A stretch of DNA of 43,022 nt from Gemmatimonadota bacterium (GTDB lineage Bacteria > Gemmatimonadota > Gemmatimonadetes > Palauibacterales > KS3-K002). Below are positions 33,146 to 41,306 of the stretch, one piece after another. Each line of letters starts with the position of its first letter. Within the stretch, counting starts at the first letter, position 1. Below the pieces are notes generated by a model. That model did no database searches and was not told where the DNA came from. It worked only from the letters and a program-made list of their open reading frames with translations. A program made the translations under genes and the position numbers. The stretch lies in assembly GCA_020344015.1 (NCBI GenBank), contig CP070812.1, positions 1,014,473 through 1,057,494 on the forward strand, given 5' to 3'.

Positions 33146-34614
33146 GGCGCAGCGTATCGCTCGAGATAGGCGGAGAGTCGTAGCTTGCGGGCCGTGTTTT
33201 CCGAGCTCATGTAGCGGATCTTGCCGAAGATCGGGCGCTCGGGACCCCAGGGACGATCGTAGCGACCCAGGCACCAGAAGATCCCGCTGTACGAGTTCGG
33301 GTCGCGACCGTCCAGCGCGTACTTGTTGTTGAGCTCGACCATTACCCGCAGGGCGTCCTGCGGGGTCGGACTCCATTCGAGGATCTTCTTCCCCCACAGC
33401 ATCCGCATGTAGTTGTGCAGGCGGCCCTCGCGGAGCAGCTCGGTCTGTGCGGCGTTCCAGATCCGGTCGTGGGTGGCAGCGCCCTCGAGCTCCTCCAGCG
33501 TATAGACGTGCGGTCTCCGGTCGCCGGCGTGCTCCGCCAGGGTCTTTTGCGCCCAGTCGGGCAGCGTCTGGTAGCGGTCGTAGTCGGCGCGCCGTGCACT
33601 CATGTTGAAGCCGAGCTCGCGCCAGGTGACGAGTTGATCCAGTAGTGCCTCTGCGCTCTCGCCGACGCCCCACCACCCGCTCCGCTTTCCACTCGCTTCG
33701 CCGGCCAGGCGGTCGGTATCCCAATCCTCCTTCTCCATCAGCTCGGCGAAGATTTGGTGGCTGGAGATATGACCGAAGTGGAGATAGGGGGAGAGGCCGC
33801 TGGTCGCGCTTTCATCGGGGTGATTTCGCTCCTCGGCATAGCCGGCCAGGCGTTGGTTTAGAAAGCGCTGGAGGGCCGCCGTCGCCGCAGCTTCGCCGCC
33901 GACCAGCTCGGTCGCCGGCACGTCATGGTCGATGGGCAATTGGCCCAGGCTGGGCTGCGGGTCCGCCCGCAGTGCTGAGGCCGAGTTGGGCCAACGGGCC
34001 ACGATCTCGGCGGGCAACGCCTCGGGTCGCCGCAACGCCGCGCCTTGCAAGGGGTCGGGGCGCGGCACCTGCGAGAAGTGCTCGGGTAGGTTCTTCTGGA
34101 GAAAGCGTCTGAACGAGTAAGCGGTCTCGAAGACACGCTCGGCTGCGCGGAGCGGGAGCAGGCCGTTCGAGTCAACCTTTTCGAGTGTCACCGGTACCCG
34201 GGCAGCTGCGGCCGCCAGCATCCGTGGCAGGAAGAAAGCGGGGTAGTCGTCCGTCACCACGACTGAGGCCCGAGCGGCCAGCGCCTCGAGCAGCCCGCGG
34301 CCGTCGCCGCGCCGACCCTCGATGTAGGCGTAATAGGTTACTGGGGTCTCGTTGAGCCGCCTGGCGTTGGCGGCCATCCCGTCCAGCACGAAGCGGTGCA
34401 GGCGATCGCTAGCCCAAGGGTAGTCGCAACGTAGTGCCTCCAGCACGACCAGCGGCTTGTCGAGTTCTCGAGCCCACTCCACCGCGCGCTCAAGGCTGAA
34501 GTTGAAAGCGACGCGTCGGAAGCCGGTCATCCAATAGAGCACATAGTCCCCACCGGCGTCTGTGGGTGCTTCGTTACAGTCCTCGATCCTCAGTAGCGGA
34601 ATTCGAGAGTCCAC
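33142..34614 (-). CDS. phr: class II CPD photolyase
   Basis: A 490-residue DNA photolyase that splits cyclobutane pyrimidine dimers using FAD and light. It has the class II blocks YVLYWMTGFRRVAFNFSLER, LSPYLHFGHIS, LVTWRELGFNM, WNAAQTELLREGRLHNYMRM, WGKKILEWS and the C-terminal IFWCLGRYDRPW and IFGKIRYMS. The start is uncertain: the GTG at 34,614, with AAGG just upstream, gives the usual length and lies 26 bases after the stop of the regulator gene; the frame stays open to 34,950 across that gene, which is a shadow. It is the second gene in the operon regulator - class II photolyase - FeS photolyase - glycosylase. Confidence 0.95.
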   Translation of the reverse strand: MDSRIPLLRIEDCNEAPTDAGGDYVLYWMTGFRRVAFNFSLERAVEWARELDKPLVVLEALRCDYPWASDRLHRFVLDGMAANARRLNETPVTYYAYIEGRRGDGRGLLEALAARASVVVTDDYPAFFLPRMLAAAAARVPVTLEKVDSNGLLPLRAAERVFETAYSFRRFLQKNLPEHFSQVPRPDPLQGAALRRPEALPAEIVARWPNSASALRADPQPSLGQLPIDHDVPATELVGGEAAATAALQRFLNQRLAGYAEERNHPDESATSGLSPYLHFGHISSHQIFAELMEKEDWDTDRLAGEASGKRSGWWGVGESAEALLDQLVTWRELGFNMSARRADYDRYQTLPDWAQKTLAEHAGDRRPHVYTLEELEGAATHDRIWNAAQTELLREGRLHNYMRMLWGKKILEWSPTPQDALRVMVELNNKYALDGRDPNSYSGIFWCLGRYDRPWGPERPIFGKIRYMSSENTARKLRLSAYLERYAAP

Positions 34615-34640
34615 GCCTTGTCCCAGGCTCGAGAGCGAGG

Positions 34641-35612
34641 TCAGCGGTGCCGATCGCTGCCGTTCGTGGCCGAAACGAGGTCCAGCGCCGCTCGTAGCCC
34701 CGGCGCATCGGGTAGCCACAACGCACCGATCTCTTCGATCACCGATCGATAACCGGCCACCCCGCGACCTCCGACTATCAAGAGTACCTCGTCGCTCAGC
34801 TGCCGGCGCAAGGAACGAAGCTCGTCCGGGAGATCGGGATCGTCGGTCGGAAAGATAATACTCAACGCCACGGCCCGTGCACCCGTCATATCGACCGCCG
34901 TCGCGATCGAGGGGGCGGGAAGTTCGGCACCCAGGTAGACGACGCGCCACCCGGACGCTGCCGCCGCAGCCGCCGCCAGCAAAGCACCGATCTCATGATG
35001 TTGACCGGCCGGAGTGGCAACCACCAGGCTGGGTCCATCTGCGTGCTGCACCGCCACGCGAATACTGTCCAGAGTCCTTCGGACGACGGCAGTGGCCAAA
35101 CGCTCGTGGCCCGGCGTCAATTCGTCTTCGCTCCAGAGGGCGCCGATCTCGATCATCAGCGGAGTGATCACGTGATCGATTAGCTGCGACGCACCCACCG
35201 CCACAGCCGCCCGGCTGAGGATCGCCTCCAGTCGCGGAGCGTCCATCTCACGGACCGCCGCCAGGCTTTCTGTCAGAAAGGCTTGCGTCACCTTCCCGTT
35301 GCCGCTCTGCGCCCGCACCGCCGACCCACCCGGAGCCCCTGCCGAGCGGTCCTCATCGACTAGCCGCCTCAATTCATCGCTCGACAGCTCCGCCAGCTGC
35401 CCGATCCGCCGACCCGCCTCCAGCGCCTCCTGGATCAGCCGCAAGCGCTCGATATCTGCATCCGAGTAGAGTCGCTGACCCCCGGTCGTCCGCTCGGGTG
35501 CCACAACTCCATAGCGCAGCTCCCAGGCCCGCAGCACGTCTCGGCTGAGCCCCGTACGACGGGCCACGATCCGAATCGGGTGCCGCTTTGTCTTATCTCC
35601 ACCGTTCGCCAT
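34641..35612 (-). CDS. second CarH/LitR-like B12-binding MerR regulator, altered cap residue
   Basis: A 323-residue paralog of the regulator at 27,083, with the same plan: MerR-type domain (RTGLSRDVLRAWELRYG, GGQRLYSDADIERL), helical bundle and cobalamin domain. Trp160 and Glu170 of the W-x9-EH motif are kept, but the His is Arg171. His206 in HEIG is the expected lower cobalt ligand. The His-to-Arg change is next to where the adenosyl group sits in CarH structures, so light response or cobalamin form may differ. The ATG at 35,612 is preferred over the GTG at 35,651, because that codon falls at the predicted transcription start and the ATG gives an N-terminus like the paralog (MA...KRHPI). It heads the photolyase operon and is preceded by a phased operator. 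Confidence 0.9.
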   Translation of the reverse strand: MANGGDKTKRHPIRIVARRTGLSRDVLRAWELRYGVVAPERTTGGQRLYSDADIERLRLIQEALEAGRRIGQLAELSSDELRRLVDEDRSAGAPGGSAVRAQSGNGKVTQAFLTESLAAVREMDAPRLEAILSRAAVAVGASQLIDHVITPLMIEIGALWSEDELTPGHERLATAVVRRTLDSIRVAVQHADGPSLVVATPAGQHHEIGALLAAAAAAASGWRVVYLGAELPAPSIATAVDMTGARAVALSIIFPTDDPDLPDELRSLRRQLSDEVLLIVGGRGVAGYRSVIEEIGALWLPDAPGLRAALDLVSATNGSDRHR

Positions 35613-35657
35613 CTGTCTCGTTCTCCATCCTAACGCCGCCCCAGCTCTCACGCATGG

Positions 35658-35686
35658 AAGATATCAGCTTGTCCAAACAATGTCAA
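35658..35686 (-). promoter_or_regulatory. promoter and operator of the regulator-photolyase operon
   Basis: On the minus strand TTGACA (35686-35681) and TATCTT (35663-35658) are 17 bp apart. TGGACA (35675-35670) lies exactly 11 bp after TTGACA inside the spacer, the same geometry as at the RudS-like gene. A bound regulator would cover the -35 box. Confidence 0.8.
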
Positions 35687-35707
35687 GCACCTCACATAAA
35701 CAAACCC

Positions 35708-35755
35708 TTGACATCTGGGTTTTGTTACATTATTTTGTTGGACAATAGATGGACA
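35708..35755 (+). promoter_or_regulatory. promoter and operator of the DUF378-fasciclin genes
   Basis: TTGACA (35708-35713) and TATTTT (35731-35736) are 17 bp apart. TGGACA occurs at 35739 and 35750, 11 bp apart, covering the expected start of transcription. Together with the minus-strand promoter at 35658-35686 it forms a divergent, doubly controlled region. Confidence 0.78.
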
Positions 35756-35826
35756 GAACGGCACGGTGTGGCCCGGTTGGCCCACCTGCCGAGGCCTTAC
35801 GAACGGTTCGACTGGAGGAAGAGACG

Positions 35827-36045
35827 ATGAGGGTAATGGACGTGACCGCCGCGACGACGCTCGTGATCGGTGGTTTGGGCTTGGGGCTTGTCGGCCTCTG
35901 GGGTCTCGACTTCATGGGGGCCTTCTATCAGGGCGCTCTAAGCCGTGGCTTCTTCGTCCTGGTCGGGCTGAGCGCCATCTACCAGGCGCTGGCGTGGCGA
36001 GCGATCCAGAAGCGCTGGGCGCTGGCCTGGGCGAGGTACGAGTAA
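35827..36045 (+). CDS. DUF378-type small membrane protein
   Basis: A 72-residue protein with two membrane segments (about 10-28 and 40-58): TTLVIGGLGLGLVGLWGLD and RGFFVLVGLSAIYQALAW. The hairpin shape and the GxxGLVG...D/N motif match DUF378. GGAGG lies eight bases upstream of the ATG at 35,827; the longer frame from 35,749 has no such site. Function unknown. It is the first gene after the phased operator, divergent from the second regulator, and is followed 45 bases later by the fasciclin gene. Confidence 0.8.
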   Translation: MRVMDVTAATTLVIGGLGLGLVGLWGLDFMGAFYQGALSRGFFVLVGLSAIYQALAWRAIQKRWALAWARYE

Positions 36046-36090
36046 GCGAGCTCATTCACACAGCAGTAGAAAACGATCAGGAGGAGAACA

Positions 36091-36594
36091 ATGCATCAGC
36101 AACGACTTTCAGGTCTCGTGGCGTTGGCGGCGATCATCGCCTTCGCGGCGCCGGCATCGGGCCAGTACATGTCGTCCCATAGTCACGAAAAGGACATCGT
36201 CGAGACGGCGGTATCGGCAGGTTCGTTCCAGACGTTGGTCGCTGCGGTACAGGCGGCGGGTCTCGTAGAGACGCTGCAGGGCGACGGTCCGTTCACGGTG
36301 TTCGCGCCGACCGACGAGGCGTTTGCCAAGTTGCCGGCCGGCACCGTCGAGGAGTTGTTGAAGGAGGAGAATCGCGAGCAGCTGATCTCCATCCTCACCT
36401 ACCACGTCATTCCCGGCAAGCTGATGGCCCAGGATGTCGTGGAGCTGAAGGGCGCTGAGACGGCCCAGGGTCAGACGGTAAGCTTCTCGTTGAAGAGTGG
36501 TGAGGCGTACATCGACGATGCGCGCATCATCAAGACCGATATCGAGGCGAGCAATGGCGTGATCCACGTCATCGATTCGGTGATCCTGCCGTAG
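36091..36594 (+). CDS. secreted fasciclin-domain protein
   Basis: A 167-residue protein with a signal peptide (about 1-24, ending ASG-QY) and one complete fasciclin (FAS1) domain: [33 protein letters not shown] (the H1-like box), [10 protein letters not shown], and [13 protein letters not shown] (the H2-like box). Such domains serve in adhesion or bind small molecules in the periplasm. AGGAGG lies a few bases upstream of the ATG. Single-domain secreted fasciclins are often found in light- or stress-induced gene sets, including LitR-controlled ones; that link here rests on the shared promoter. Confidence 0.93.
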   Translation: MHQQRLSGLVALAAIIAFAAPASGQYMSSHSHEKDIVETAVSAGSFQTLVAAVQAAGLVETLQGDGPFTVFAPTDEAFAKLPAGTVEELLKEENREQLISILTYHVIPGKLMAQDVVELKGAETAQGQTVSFSLKSGEAYIDDARIIKTDIEASNGVIHVIDSVILP

Positions 36595-36704
36595 AGTTAG
36601 CGGTAGGCAGAAGGCATACGCAGGGCTTGCAATAGATCTTCGTGGAGAACGAGTTAGGGAAAACTATAAACATGACACGGCGTGGTAGTGTGTCGAACGA
36701 GCGG

Positions 36705-36731
36705 GGGGAGGGTGGTGACACCCTCCCCTTT
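36705..36731 (+). terminator. hairpin with short U-tail between fasciclin and SDR genes
   Basis: A perfect 10-bp stem, GGGGAGGGTG (36705-36714) with CACCCTCCCC (36719-36728), GTGA loop, then TTT. It lies 110 bases after the fasciclin stop and 57 bases before the SDR start. A possible promoter precedes it (TGGAGA, 16 bp, TATAAA near 36,666), so it may end the fasciclin transcript or act as an attenuator in the SDR leader. Confidence 0.65.
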
Positions 36732-36787
36732 GTGCCAAGCGAACGAGTCAGCCGCGCGCCAGAGCGCGGTTTGAAGGGGATAGATCG

Positions 36788-37558
36788 ATGGAGAGTGCGC
36801 GGCGAGGAGCTACGGAAATGGAAGCGGTTCACATCGTGTTGGGAGCCAGCGGCGGCATAGGTAGCGCCGTTGCGCGTCGCCTTGCAGCGGCCGGTGCGCG
36901 GCTAATGCTGGCTGCGCGCGATGCCGAGAGGCTGAACCTTCTGGCGGGCGAATTGGGAGCCGAGTGGCAGGCGCTCGATGCGAGGAACTTCGCTGACGTG
37001 GAGCGATGCGTTGCCGCGGCGCGCGAGGCCCACGGCCGCGTTGACGGGATTGTCAATTGTGTCGGCTCGGTGATTCTGAAGCCGGCGCACTTGACGAGTG
37101 AGGAGGAGTTCAATGAAACGCTAAGGCTCAACTTGGGGTCGGCGTTTGCCGCGGTGCGGGCGGGCGCGCAGGCGATGAGGAAGGATGGCGGATCCATAGT
37201 TCTCATCTCGTCGGCTGCGGCGGGCGTTGGGCTGGTGAACCACGAGGCCATAGCTGCGGCCAAGGCTGGGATCAACGGTCTGGTTGTCTCCGCCGCGGCG
37301 ACCTACGCGCGCTCCGGGGTTCGGGTCAACGCGGTGGCGCCGGGCCTGGTCCGCACACCGCAGACCGAGATGATCACGGCGGTCGAGGCGGCCGAGCACG
37401 CTTCGATCGCCATGCACGCGCTTGGGCGGCTCGGGGAACCGGAGGATGTCGCTTCCCTAATTGCCTTCTTACTCGATCCTGCGACGAGTTGGGTGACCGG
37501 GCAGGTATTCGCTGTCGACGGCGGTTTGTCCACGGTACGCACGCGAGTGAAGGCGTAG
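36788..37558 (+). CDS. short-chain dehydrogenase/reductase
   Basis: A 256-residue classical SDR with the cofactor motif GASGGIGSA, the NCVG block in place of NNAG, a Ser in VLISSAA, and a catalytic-site segment [12 protein letters not shown], where the usual Tyr of YxxxK is Ile or Ala (HEAIAAAK: Lys kept, Tyr not seen). The C-terminal [20 protein letters not shown] and [11 protein letters not shown] are typical. Substrate unknown; loss of Tyr may mean no dehydrogenase activity. Two starts have ribosome sites: 36,788 (AAGGGG) and 36,818 (GAGGAG, eight bases); the later one begins right at the fold. It is followed 12 bases later by the FAD oxidoreductase. Confidence 0.88.
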   Translation: MESARRGATEMEAVHIVLGASGGIGSAVARRLAAAGARLMLAARDAERLNLLAGELGAEWQALDARNFADVERCVAAAREAHGRVDGIVNCVGSVILKPAHLTSEEEFNETLRLNLGSAFAAVRAGAQAMRKDGGSIVLISSAAAGVGLVNHEAIAAAKAGINGLVVSAAATYARSGVRVNAVAPGLVRTPQTEMITAVEAAEHASIAMHALGRLGEPEDVASLIAFLLDPATSWVTGQVFAVDGGLSTVRTRVKA

Positions 37559-37570
37559 GACGGTGGGGCA

Positions 37571-38890
37571 ATGAACGAATCGAGAAACGCCGACGTGATC
37601 GTCGTGGGTGCCGGCCTTGCGGGGCTTTCTTGTTCTGTGAGGCTGGAGCGCTCTGGACTTTCTGTGCTGCTGGTCGAGTCGTCCGACGGTGTCGGTGGCC
37701 GAGTGCGAAGCGACCGCTTGGATGGATTCAAGCTGGATCGCGGATTCCAAGTGCTGCTTACTGCGTACCCGGAGGCTCAGCGGACCTTGGACTACCAGGC
37801 GCTCGATCTTCAGACCTTCATTCCGGGCGCGATGGTCCGTGTCGGTGGTTCATTCCATCGTGTCACGGACCCACGACGGCGGCCCGCCGACCTGGCGGCG
37901 GCGTTGAGGGCACCGGTAGGCTCGTTCGCCGACAAAATCCGTGTCGGCCGTCTGCGTGCCCGGGTCGAGCGGGGCAGTCTCGAGCAGATCTTCGAGCGAC
38001 CTGAGACCACGACTATCGAGGCGCTGCGGAAGGCGGGGTTCTCGGCTGAGATGATCGAACGTTTCATGCGGCCTTTCCTCGGTGGCATCTTTCTCGAGCG
38101 AGGCCTCGAGACTTCGAGCCGTATGTTCGAGTTCGTCTTCCGCATGTTTGCCGCCGGCGACGCGGCTCTGCCGGCCCGGGGCATGGGCGCGATCAGCGAT
38201 CAGCTGGTCGGCTGCCTCACGGAAGGGGTTCTGCGCACCGGGGTGCGGGTAGTGGCCGTTGAGCGGTCCGGGGTGGTTTTGAGCAACGGCGAAAGACTGG
38301 CGGCGCGCGCCGTTGTTATCGCGACCGATGGCGTGAGCGCCGCGAGTTTGCTGGACGGTCTGGACGAGCCGGCTTCGCGCTCTGTGACTTGCCTGTACTT
38401 CGCCGCCGAGCGCCCACCAATTGAGGAGCCCATCCTGGTTCTCAACGGCGAAGAAGACGGCCCGGTAAACAATCTCTGCGTTCCCAGTCAGATCGCGCGA
38501 GGCTACGCGCCCGCAGGTACGTCGTTGATTTCGGCTACCGTGATAGGGAACCCGGCGTCCGGCGACGAGCGGCTCGAGAACGATGTGCGGAGGCAAATGG
38601 CAAGGTGGTTCGGGACGCAGGTCCGCGGCTGGCGACATCTGCGGACCTACCGGATCAAGCATGCTCTACCGGCTCAGCCGCCGGGGAACGAACGAGCGCG
38701 CAGCGTCCGATTCGGTCCGGGCCTATACGTCTGCGGCGACCACTGCGAGACGGCGTCTATCGAAGGCAGCTTGATCTCTGCCAGACGTGCGGCTGAGGCC
38801 GTGATCGAAGACCTGCGGGCCGACGAGTGGTCGGCTGCTCGCAGCGGCGAGCAGCACTGCTCGAGAACGATACTGTTGAATGACCAGTGA
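37571..38890 (+). CDS. FAD-dependent amine-oxidase-like oxidoreductase
   Basis: A 439-residue flavoprotein of the amine oxidase / phytoene desaturase-like group. The dinucleotide-binding motif is VIVVGAGLAGLSCSVRL, followed by GGRVRSDRLDGFKLDRGFQV, the second FAD-binding block typical of the group. The C-terminal FAD motif reads VCGDHCETASIEGSLISARRAAE. The substrate is not known; carotenoid-like or lipid substrates would fit a light-response island but this is inference. It lies between an SDR and a DUF427 gene on the same strand with short gaps, so the three are probably one operon. Confidence 0.9.
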   Translation: MNESRNADVIVVGAGLAGLSCSVRLERSGLSVLLVESSDGVGGRVRSDRLDGFKLDRGFQVLLTAYPEAQRTLDYQALDLQTFIPGAMVRVGGSFHRVTDPRRRPADLAAALRAPVGSFADKIRVGRLRARVERGSLEQIFERPETTTIEALRKAGFSAEMIERFMRPFLGGIFLERGLETSSRMFEFVFRMFAAGDAALPARGMGAISDQLVGCLTEGVLRTGVRVVAVERSGVVLSNGERLAARAVVIATDGVSAASLLDGLDEPASRSVTCLYFAAERPPIEEPILVLNGEEDGPVNNLCVPSQIARGYAPAGTSLISATVIGNPASGDERLENDVRRQMARWFGTQVRGWRHLRTYRIKHALPAQPPGNERARSVRFGPGLYVCGDHCETASIEGSLISARRAAEAVIEDLRADEWSAARSGEQHCSRTILLNDQ

Positions 38891-38907
38891 TAGATGGAGG
38901 TTCTGTG

Positions 38908-39192
38908 ATGGCCACAGCGAGATGGAAAGGCGTAACCTTGGCCGAGAGTGATACATTCGAGATCGTGGAAGGTAACGTGTACTTCCCTCCTGAGTCGCTC
39001 AAGCGCGAACACTTCCGCGAGAGCGATTTCACGACCACGTGCCCCTGGAAAGGGAAGGCGAGCTACTACGATATCGTGGTTAACGGCGATTCCAATCCGA
39101 GTGCTGCTTGGTACTACCCCGAGCCGTCGGACGAAGCGCGGCACGTCAAGGGGCACGTGGCTTTTTGGAGGGGAGTAGCGGTCGAGCGCTAG
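38908..39192 (+). CDS. DUF427 protein
   Basis: A 94-residue protein matching DUF427: the VYFPPESL, TTCPWKGKASYYD and AAWYYPEPSDEA blocks are characteristic. Function unknown; related domains are found in light-inducible and photolyase-linked gene sets. GGAGG lies seven bases before the ATG at 38,908; the frame opens 21 bases earlier with a GTG that overlaps the FAD oxidoreductase stop. It overlaps the end of the convergent SDR by 4 bp. Confidence 0.9.
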   Translation: MATARWKGVTLAESDTFEIVEGNVYFPPESLKREHFRESDFTTTCPWKGKASYYDIVVNGDSNPSAAWYYPEPSDEARHVKGHVAFWRGVAVER

Positions 39193-40067
39193 TCGGACGT
39201 CCCACCGCCGCTGTGCCGCAGACCCGTCATCTGCCCCCCGGCCTTCAGGTTCAGGGGGGCTCCTTTGACGAACGGAGCGTAGCCGTTCGCCCTGCGCGTG
39301 AGCCACTCACCGAAACGCGGGCTTAGCGCCGTGAGAACGGCCAGCGGTCTGACCGATGGCGTGTTGACGATGATGTGGGGTCGATCGCTCCTGATCGCCT
39401 TGACCACCGCGCTCGCCACGGCGGCCGGCGTGGTTCGCCCCGACAGCGCCGACGCCTTGATCCCGGTGGCCTGCTTGGCCTCGTGGTAAGTGCCGGCCTC
39501 CTCCACGTAGCCCGGGCAGATGACCGACGCGCTGATCCCGGTGCCGTGGTACTCCTGTCTCAGCGACTGGGTGAAGCCGATGAGCCCGGCCTTCGTGGCG
39601 CCGTAGACTTCGTCGAACGGCGGCCCCCAGATCCCGGCTATCGACGACATGTTCACGATGTGGCCGCTGCCCCGCGCGACCATGCCGGGCAGGGCGAGCC
39701 TTGTGAGGATCATTGCCGAGGTCAGGTTCAGGCGAACGAACCACTCTACGTCCTCGATGCCGATTCGGTGGTAGGGGAAGACCGTTAGGGCGCCGGCGTT
39801 GTTGACCAATACGTCGATACCGCCGAATTCTCCGTCCGCTGCGGCGACCAGAGCCTCCAGCGCTTTGCGATCCGTTACATCGGTCGGCACGGCGATGACT
39901 TTGACGCCGCTCGCCCGCAGGCCGCCGGCGACGCGCTCGAGGTTCTGCCTGGAACGGGCCGCCAGGACCAGGTTCATCTTCTCGGCCGCCAGCGCCCGGG
40001 CGACGTAGGTTCCGATGCCGCGGGATGCGCCGGTGATGATGGCGGTGCGCTGGGTCAACTCCTTCAT
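39189..40067 (-). CDS. short-chain dehydrogenase/reductase
   Basis: A 292-residue classical SDR: TGASRGIGTYVARAL, the NNAGAL motif, the catalytic Ser in MSSIAGIWG and the YGATK motif (Tyr and Lys both present), then PGYVEEAGTY. About 40 residues longer than the minimal type, with a C-terminal tail (LTRRANGYAPFVKGAPLNL) found in SDRs near lipid or membrane functions. Unlike the other SDR, all catalytic residues are here. Convergent with DUF427 and divergent from the rhomboid gene; no phased operator is seen at its promoter, so it may not belong to the light regulon. Confidence 0.92.
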   Translation of the reverse strand: MKELTQRTAIITGASRGIGTYVARALAAEKMNLVLAARSRQNLERVAGGLRASGVKVIAVPTDVTDRKALEALVAAADGEFGGIDVLVNNAGALTVFPYHRIGIEDVEWFVRLNLTSAMILTRLALPGMVARGSGHIVNMSSIAGIWGPPFDEVYGATKAGLIGFTQSLRQEYHGTGISASVICPGYVEEAGTYHEAKQATGIKASALSGRTTPAAVASAVVKAIRSDRPHIIVNTPSVRPLAVLTALSPRFGEWLTRRANGYAPFVKGAPLNLKAGGQMTGLRHSGGGTSD

Positions 40068-40288
40068 GACTCACCTCGGCGTGGGCAGGTCCGCAGTCGA
40101 GTTTCCCAATAGGCGCCCTCACGGCGCAGGGCGCAAGCTCCGAAACGTTTTCCCGAGCCGAGCCGTACATGCAGGATGGGCAGTCGGAAGCGGAGTGCCT
40201 CGCGGCCGAGATGCGGCCGGTCCTCGCCGGTCGGCCGAGTCGGGTATATATTGCGGCCCGGGAAATCACTAGAGAACAGGCGCGACGT

Positions 40289-41050
40289 ATGACCCGCAGG
40301 GTATCCGGCCTCATCCTTGCCAACGTGGTGATGTTCTTCATCACCTACCCGCCGAATCAGCTCTTCCAAGCGCTGATGCTGGTGCCCATCGCCATACCCT
40401 ATCGCCCCTGGACGCTCGTCACCTACATGTTCCTGCACGGCGGGTTCGGGCACCTGTTCTTCAACATGCTGGCGTTGTTCTTCTTCGGTCCCCGACTGGA
40501 AGCCCGTCTGGGCGCCCGGCATTTTCTGGGGCTCTACCTGGTGGCGGGCGTAGTGGGCGCCTTGGCATCGGTGACCACGCCTCGCGCGGCGATCGTCGGG
40601 GCCTCGGGTGCCGTTTACGGTGTCATGCTCGGGTTCGCCTACTTCTGGCCCCGGGACCGCATCTTCATCTGGGGGATTTTGCCTATCGAGGCGCGGGTCT
40701 TCGTGGGCCTGATGACCGCGGCCTCGCTGTGGTTCGGCTTCGGCGGTGCGGCCGGCGGGGTGGCACACTTCGCCCACCTCGGTGGCTTCCTCGGTGGCTT
40801 CCTCTATCTCAAGTGGATGGAGTACCGCTCGCCGGCCCGCCAGTTCAAGAAGAAAGCGGAGGCACCGGTGCGCAGCGCACCTGGCGGGAGTGCCGCGGAT
40901 ATCAAGCGTTGGGAGCGGATCCGCCGCGAGGACATGCATCCGGTGAACCGCGACGAGCTGGACCGGGTCATGGGCAAGATCAAGGCCTCCGGCGTCGGGA
41001 GCCTGACCCCGGACGAGCGAGCCTTTCTCGACCGCTTCACACCTGGCTGA
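40289..41050 (+). CDS. rhomboid-family intramembrane serine protease
   Basis: A 253-residue polytopic membrane protein. The rhomboid signature is complete: HGGFGHLFFNM (oxyanion Asn59), GASGAVYG (nucleophile Ser106) and HFAHLGGFLGG (His163), with six membrane segments expected. A soluble C-terminal tail (about 178-253) is basic, then acidic, ending LTPDERAFLDRF. The frame opens at 40,169, but a TATATA-like -10 near 40,247 lies inside it, so the ATG at 40,289 is preferred and begins at the first membrane segment. No ribosome site is strong. Substrate unknown. Confidence 0.93.
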   Translation: MTRRVSGLILANVVMFFITYPPNQLFQALMLVPIAIPYRPWTLVTYMFLHGGFGHLFFNMLALFFFGPRLEARLGARHFLGLYLVAGVVGALASVTTPRAAIVGASGAVYGVMLGFAYFWPRDRIFIWGILPIEARVFVGLMTAASLWFGFGGAAGGVAHFAHLGGFLGGFLYLKWMEYRSPARQFKKKAEAPVRSAPGGSAADIKRWERIRREDMHPVNRDELDRVMGKIKASGVGSLTPDERAFLDRFTPG

Positions 41051-41250
41051 CCACGGGGCCGCGTCAGACCGGGCGAGCGGCGGATTCCCCACTCCGAGTA
41101 TGGGTTTTGCATAGAGAGTACGGGCGTTGGGGGGCCGGGGGGCGTCTTTCTTCGTCCGGCGAGACCTGGCGGACCGGCCCCGAAGGCGTAATTTTGCCCC
41201 CCAATTCGACATTTAGCCCCGACCCGTGGCCCCGACCCGCCGCGCTGGCT

Positions 41251-41270
41251 CCGTGGGACTAATGCCACGG
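41251..41270. repeat. small inverted repeat upstream of the sugar-phosphate operon
   Basis: CCGTGG (41251-41256) and CCACGG (41265-41270) with an 8-base spacer, 37 bases before the start at 41,307. It could be an operator or a leader hairpin. The rest of the 256-bp gap (41,051-41,306) has runs of G and C and no gene or clear promoter that I can support. Confidence 0.4.
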
Positions 41271-41306
41271 CTGGGAAACCCGCGCTCACGGACGGGATGG
41301 ACATAG

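Noticed and set aside
33146..33724. N-terminal extension of the FeS photolyase to 33,724
   Set aside because: It lies antiphase over the end of the class II photolyase and shows no family similarity. The GTG at 33,145 fits the family start and the GTGA overlap.
34615..34950. Extension of the class II photolyase to 34,950
   Set aside because: It overlaps the second regulator gene and is a frame shadow of its cobalamin domain.
35613..35651. GTG start at 35,651 for the second regulator
   Set aside because: It falls at the expected transcription start just after the -10 box, and the ATG at 35,612 gives an N-terminus like that of the paralog. A leaderless GTG start is not fully excluded.
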